A DNA stretch of 32,365 nucleotides from a virus. The stretch is from IMG/VR virus record IMGVR_UViG_3300028383_000181, positions 1-32,365 of that record; one strand, 5' to 3'. This document shows positions 29,422-32,365 of the stretch, in pieces (position 1 is the first letter of the stretch; every line of letters starts with the position of its first letter). Under the pieces are notes generated by a model, which saw nothing but the letters and a program-made list of their open reading frames with translations, ran no database searches and was not told where the DNA came from. The translations under genes and the position numbers were made by a program.

Positions 29422-30423
29422 ATGGTAACTCTCGTCAACCGCGCAAAAATGACCACCGCCACCACTGGTACAGGAGATATTGATCTTGGGTCAGCGGTTG
29501 ACGGGTACCAGTCCTTCTCCGCTGCTGGTGTAGCGGATGGTTCTACTGTCCGTTATGTGATTGAAGATGGCAGTAATTGGGAGATCGGCACTGGTGTTTA
29601 TACTGCCAGCGGGACAACGCTGACGCGGACTGTCCTTGAAAGTTCTAACGCAGACGCGGCTATTTCCCTTAGTGGGACTGCTCAGGTGTTCATTGGTGCT
29701 GCTGCTGATGACTTGCCTGCTGTCACTAAAGGCACACTCACCAAAACCTTTTCGGCAGGTGAGACCTCCACCATTGCTTTGTCTCAGGCTATTTCCGCTG
29801 GCGCGCCTGTCGTGAGTGTAACCAAGGAAGTGCCTCAGACTGGTGTTACAAGTAATACTTGGGACGTGGCGACTGACGGTGCGAACTATGATCGGCATGA
29901 TACTGCTGCGGCTACTACTCTGACGCCGGGTGAGGTTGGGTTTAGTGATATTGATGGAAGTTCTTACGATTCTGTGTCGTTTAGTGTATCTGGTCAAGAT
30001 AATTCTCCCGAAGGCATAGCCTTTAATGATGATGGCACTAAGATGTACATGGTTGGGCAGAGTAACGACTCAGTCTTTCAGTATTCTCTTTCTACAGGCT
30101 TTGACCTAAGCACAGCTTCTTATGATTCAGTATCCTTTAGTGTAGCTTCTGAAGATACTCTCCCCAGAGGCATAACCTTCAATACTGACGGTACTAAGAT
30201 GTATATTGTTGGGGGTAGTAGCAACTCAGTCTTCCAGTATTCCTTATCTACAGGCTTTGACTTAAGCACAGCTTCTTATGACTCAGTATCCTTTAGTGTA
30301 GCTACTGAAGATGGTTCTCCCACAGGCATAGCCTTTAATACTGATGGCACTAAAATGTATATGGTTGGGTATAGTATCGACTCAGTCTTTCAGTATTCTC
30401 TGTCTACAGGCTTCGACTACTGA
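29422..30423 (+). CDS. Tail fibre, first segment, with beta-propeller repeats
   Basis: The visible intact ORF is 333 aa. Residues 1-170 ([40 protein letters not shown]) are a tail-attachment-like beta region seen in marine phage fibres. From residue 182 come 52-residue repeats: YDSVSFSV, then EDxxPxGIxFNxDGTKMY, a VG and [17 protein letters not shown], three copies, DNA period exactly 156 bases (29962, 30118, 30274). FNxDGTKMYxVG is typical of beta-propeller blades in the lactonase/YncE style. The frame ends at 30423 because about 41 bases expected of the repeat are missing at 30416-30417; the propeller continues in the next frame. Confidence 0.75.
   Translation: MVTLVNRAKMTTATTGTGDIDLGSAVDGYQSFSAAGVADGSTVRYVIEDGSNWEIGTGVYTASGTTLTRTVLESSNADAAISLSGTAQVFIGAAADDLPAVTKGTLTKTFSAGETSTIALSQAISAGAPVVSVTKEVPQTGVTSNTWDVATDGANYDRHDTAAATTLTPGEVGFSDIDGSSYDSVSFSVSGQDNSPEGIAFNDDGTKMYMVGQSNDSVFQYSLSTGFDLSTASYDSVSFSVASEDTLPRGITFNTDGTKMYIVGGSSNSVFQYSLSTGFDLSTASYDSVSFSVATEDGSPTGIAFNTDGTKMYMVGYSIDSVFQYSLSTGFDY
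30318..30416 (+). repeat. 99-bp segment repeated exactly at the window end
   Basis: Bases 30318-30416 are identical to 32267-32365. The first copy ends exactly where the reading frame breaks, and the second ends exactly at the last base of the window. The copies are inside the fibre propeller repeats. Confidence 0.9.
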
Positions 30424-30958
30424 AGACGGTAGCCCCTACGGCATAGCCTTCAATACTGATGGCACTAAGATGTATATGGTTGGGTCTATTAACGACTCAG
30501 TCTTCCAATACACAGTACCCTCTTCCGAAGCCCTTGTACTCGGCACAGGCTCCTTCGCCTCTACAGACGTAGGTAAGACCATCGAAGGTAATGGCGGGGA
30601 AGCTATTCTTACGGCGACTGACGGTAGCTACAGCCTTGTGACTGCGTTCAATGATACGAGTACTATTGCGTCTGGTGACTGGAGCATGTTTGCTACGGTG
30701 TTTGATGCGACGAATGGGTTGGAGTTGAGTGGTTTGGTAGGGGACGGCTTTGATATTGATGGTGCGAGTTATGACTCAGTGTCATTTAGCGTAGCTTCTG
30801 AAGATACTGCCCCCACAGGCATAATCTTCAATAATGATGGTACTAAGATGTATATGGTTGGGGGTTTTAACGACTCAGTCTATCAGTATAGCCTGTCTAC
30901 AGCCTTTGACCTAAGCACTGCTTCTTACGACTCTGTAAGTTTTAGTGTAAGTCCCTAG
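30417..30958 (+). pseudogene. Tail fibre, second segment (frame-shifted continuation)
   Basis: In frame 2 the propeller continues from the break: [20 protein letters not shown], then a distinct non-propeller region (ALVLGTGSFASTDVGKTIEG, YSLVTAFNDTSTIASGDWSM) and another blade ([20 protein letters not shown]). It ends at TAG 30956-30958, where a deletion of about 14 bases in the usual repeat changes frame again. It has no start of its own; ATG 30344 lies in the wrong-frame part of the previous segment. It is a continuation broken by repeat deletions, either real or from assembly. Confidence 0.65.
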
Positions 30959-32365
30959 TGGCCTAGCCTTCAATGCTGATGGCACTAAGATGTATATTGT
31001 TGGGCTTTCTAACGACACAGTCTATCAATACACCACAACCTCTTTCATCCAACCCACAGCCCAATACACCCCCGCAATCACCAACGCTGGTGGACAAATC
31101 GACAGCACCTACTGGACCGACATCAACTCCATGACAACAACCCAAGTAGCGGGCGATGGTCAGGTCTATTACGCTGTGTCTACGGATGGTCGCACCACTT
31201 GGAAAGTCATTGATAATACTGTAGTAAATGAAACAGAGACTTTGGCTGTCACTGTTGCAACAGGAACTCTTTATCAAGGTGGTGGTTCAACAGGTAATGT
31301 ATTTTATATTGAAGGTAACGAGAATCCTCCTCTTGGTCTGACTCGTGGAAATACTTACATTTTTGATCAAAGTGATGCTAGTAATAGTAATCATCCTCTA
31401 CGATTCCAGTTAACTGATGGTACATCATATACAGATGGTGTGACTGTTAATGGTACACCAGGAACTGCCGGGGCTAATGTAACCTTTGTTGTTCCTGCTA
31501 ATGCACCTGATGCTCTTGAATATTATTGTTCAGTACATGGTATTGGTATGGGCGGTCCTATTGATGTACATGATTTAAGAAATACTCGAGAGATTGTGAG
31601 AGATGATTTTGGTCAATGGCAACTAAACAATGCTAGTGGATATTTAACTGAGATTTGGGTCGCCGCTGCGGTGAATGATGAGTTGTATGCACTGCAAGAG
31701 GCTTTGGATACTGCTGGTCAGGTTACTGTGGGTTATAATGATGCCTCTGAGTGGAGCTATGACTCAGTTTCCTTCAGCGTAGCTACTGAAGATGCTGCCC
31801 CCTTAGGCATAGCCTTCAACACTGATGGCACTAAGATGTACATGCTTGGGAATGCTAACGACTCAGTCTTCCAGTATTCCTTGTCTACTGCCTTTGACCT
31901 AAGCACAGCTTCTTACGACTCGGTGTCCTTTAGTGTAGCTACTGAAGATTCTACCTTTAGAGACATGGCCTTTAATAATGATGGCACTAAAATGTATATT
32001 GTTGCGGATGATAACAACTCAGTCTTCCAGTATTCCTTGTCTACTGGCTTTGATCTAGGCACTGCTTCTTATGACTCAGTAAGTTTTGATGTAAGTGGTC
32101 AGGATGGTGGCCCCGACGGCATAGCCTTTAATACTGATGGCACTAAGATGTATATAGTTGGGAATAGCAACGACTCAGTCTATCAGTATTCTTTGTCCAC
32201 AGCTTTTGACCTAAGCACAGCTTCTTACGATTCAGTTTCTTTTAGTGTAGCGTCTGAAGATTCTGATCCCACAGGCATAGCCTTTAATACTGATGGCACT
32301 AAAATGTATATGGTTGGGTATAGTATCGACTCAGTCTTTCAGTATTCTCTGTCTACAGGCTTCGA
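30954..32365 (+). CDS. Tail fibre, third segment, with cupredoxin-like domain (runs off window)
   Basis: Frame 0 is open from about 30954 to the end of the window. It continues the blade ([15 protein letters not shown]), then holds a linker (AQYTPAITNAGGQIDSTYWT), a cupredoxin-like module at about 31308-31560 (LGLTRGNTYIFDQSDASNSN, HPLRFQL, APDALEYYCSVHGIGMGG), a helical segment (EIVRDDFGQWQLNNASGYLT) and at least four more 52-residue blades. The His in HPLRF and the C-x2-H-x4-M group have the spacing of type-1 copper ligands. The whole 29422-32365 region was probably one long fibre gene. Confidence 0.65.
31308..31560 (+). other. Cupredoxin-like domain within the fibre
   Basis: The block begins EGNENPPLGLTRGNTYIFDQ, has SNHPLRFQLTDGTSYTDGVT and VNGTPGTAGANVTFVVPANA, and ends EYYCSVHGIGMGGP. 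The His of HPLRF, Cys of YYCSVH, the following His and the Met of GMGG are placed as in plastocyanin-like sites. Related modules occur in marine phage and bacterial surface proteins, as I recall. Confidence 0.65.
32267..32365 (+). repeat. 99-bp repeat at the window end (second copy)
   Basis: Identical to 30318-30416 over 99 bases, flush with the final base. An exact repeat of this size at a contig end is typical of where a short-read assembler stops in a repeat. Confidence 0.9.

Noticed and set aside
1-32365. Gene transfer agent cluster
   Set aside because: Replication genes, Dam, regulators and an intein-bearing terminase point to a phage; the tail genes only resemble GTA-like ones in part.

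Overview
This window looks like a large part of a tailed double-stranded DNA phage, or a prophage, with siphovirus-type morphogenesis genes. Evidence: a terminase large subunit, DUF935-type portal, protease, scaffold, decoration and major capsid genes, then connectors, tail terminator, tail tube, frameshifted tail chaperones, tape measure, tail-tip proteins and fibres, nearly all on the + strand with short stop/start overlaps. The DUF2163-type tail protein, the J-like tip protein with a cyanophage-like C-terminus and a fibre with a cupredoxin-like module suggest a marine alphaproteobacterial host; this is inference. No integrase, lysis gene or tRNA is visible.

Layout. 1-2.5 kb: the end of a replicative helicase and small genes, including a possible small terminase. 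2.5-4.6 kb: four tandem-repeat arrays, two of which (2901-2982 and 4363-4475) are dense in GATC, together with two copies of a GTTTA-N4-TAAAC palindrome, bracketing a three-gene cassette that has its own promoter and operator. 4.7-6.5 kb: small + strand genes facing a - strand operon (DNA adenine methylase, Cro/CI-type regulator, 41-aa protein) and a control region shared with a divergent HTH gene. 6.5-15.7 kb: packaging and head genes, ending at a strong terminator. The terminase Walker A motif is split by a 345-aa LAGLIDADG intein with no normal N-terminal nucleophile. One AT-rich structural gene sits between copies of a ~27-bp sequence, as if inserted. 15.7-20.1 kb: connectors, two embedded enzyme-like genes, tail terminator and tail tube. 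20.1-28.8 kb: chaperones with a textbook -1 slippery site, tape measure, distal tail, GNAT and J-like protein. 28.8-32.4 kb: a duplicated promoter-like unit, a small structural protein and a beta-propeller repeat fibre.

Reading frames are disturbed in the tape-measure gene (both ends) and the final fibre (two internal repeat deletions). The window ends exactly at the end of a 99-bp perfect copy of an internal segment, so part of the fibre may be an assembly product. The main points worth a second look are the unusual intein, the GATC-rich array cassette beside a phage Dam gene, the inserted structural gene with its duplicated translation-coupling sequence, and the fibre repeats.
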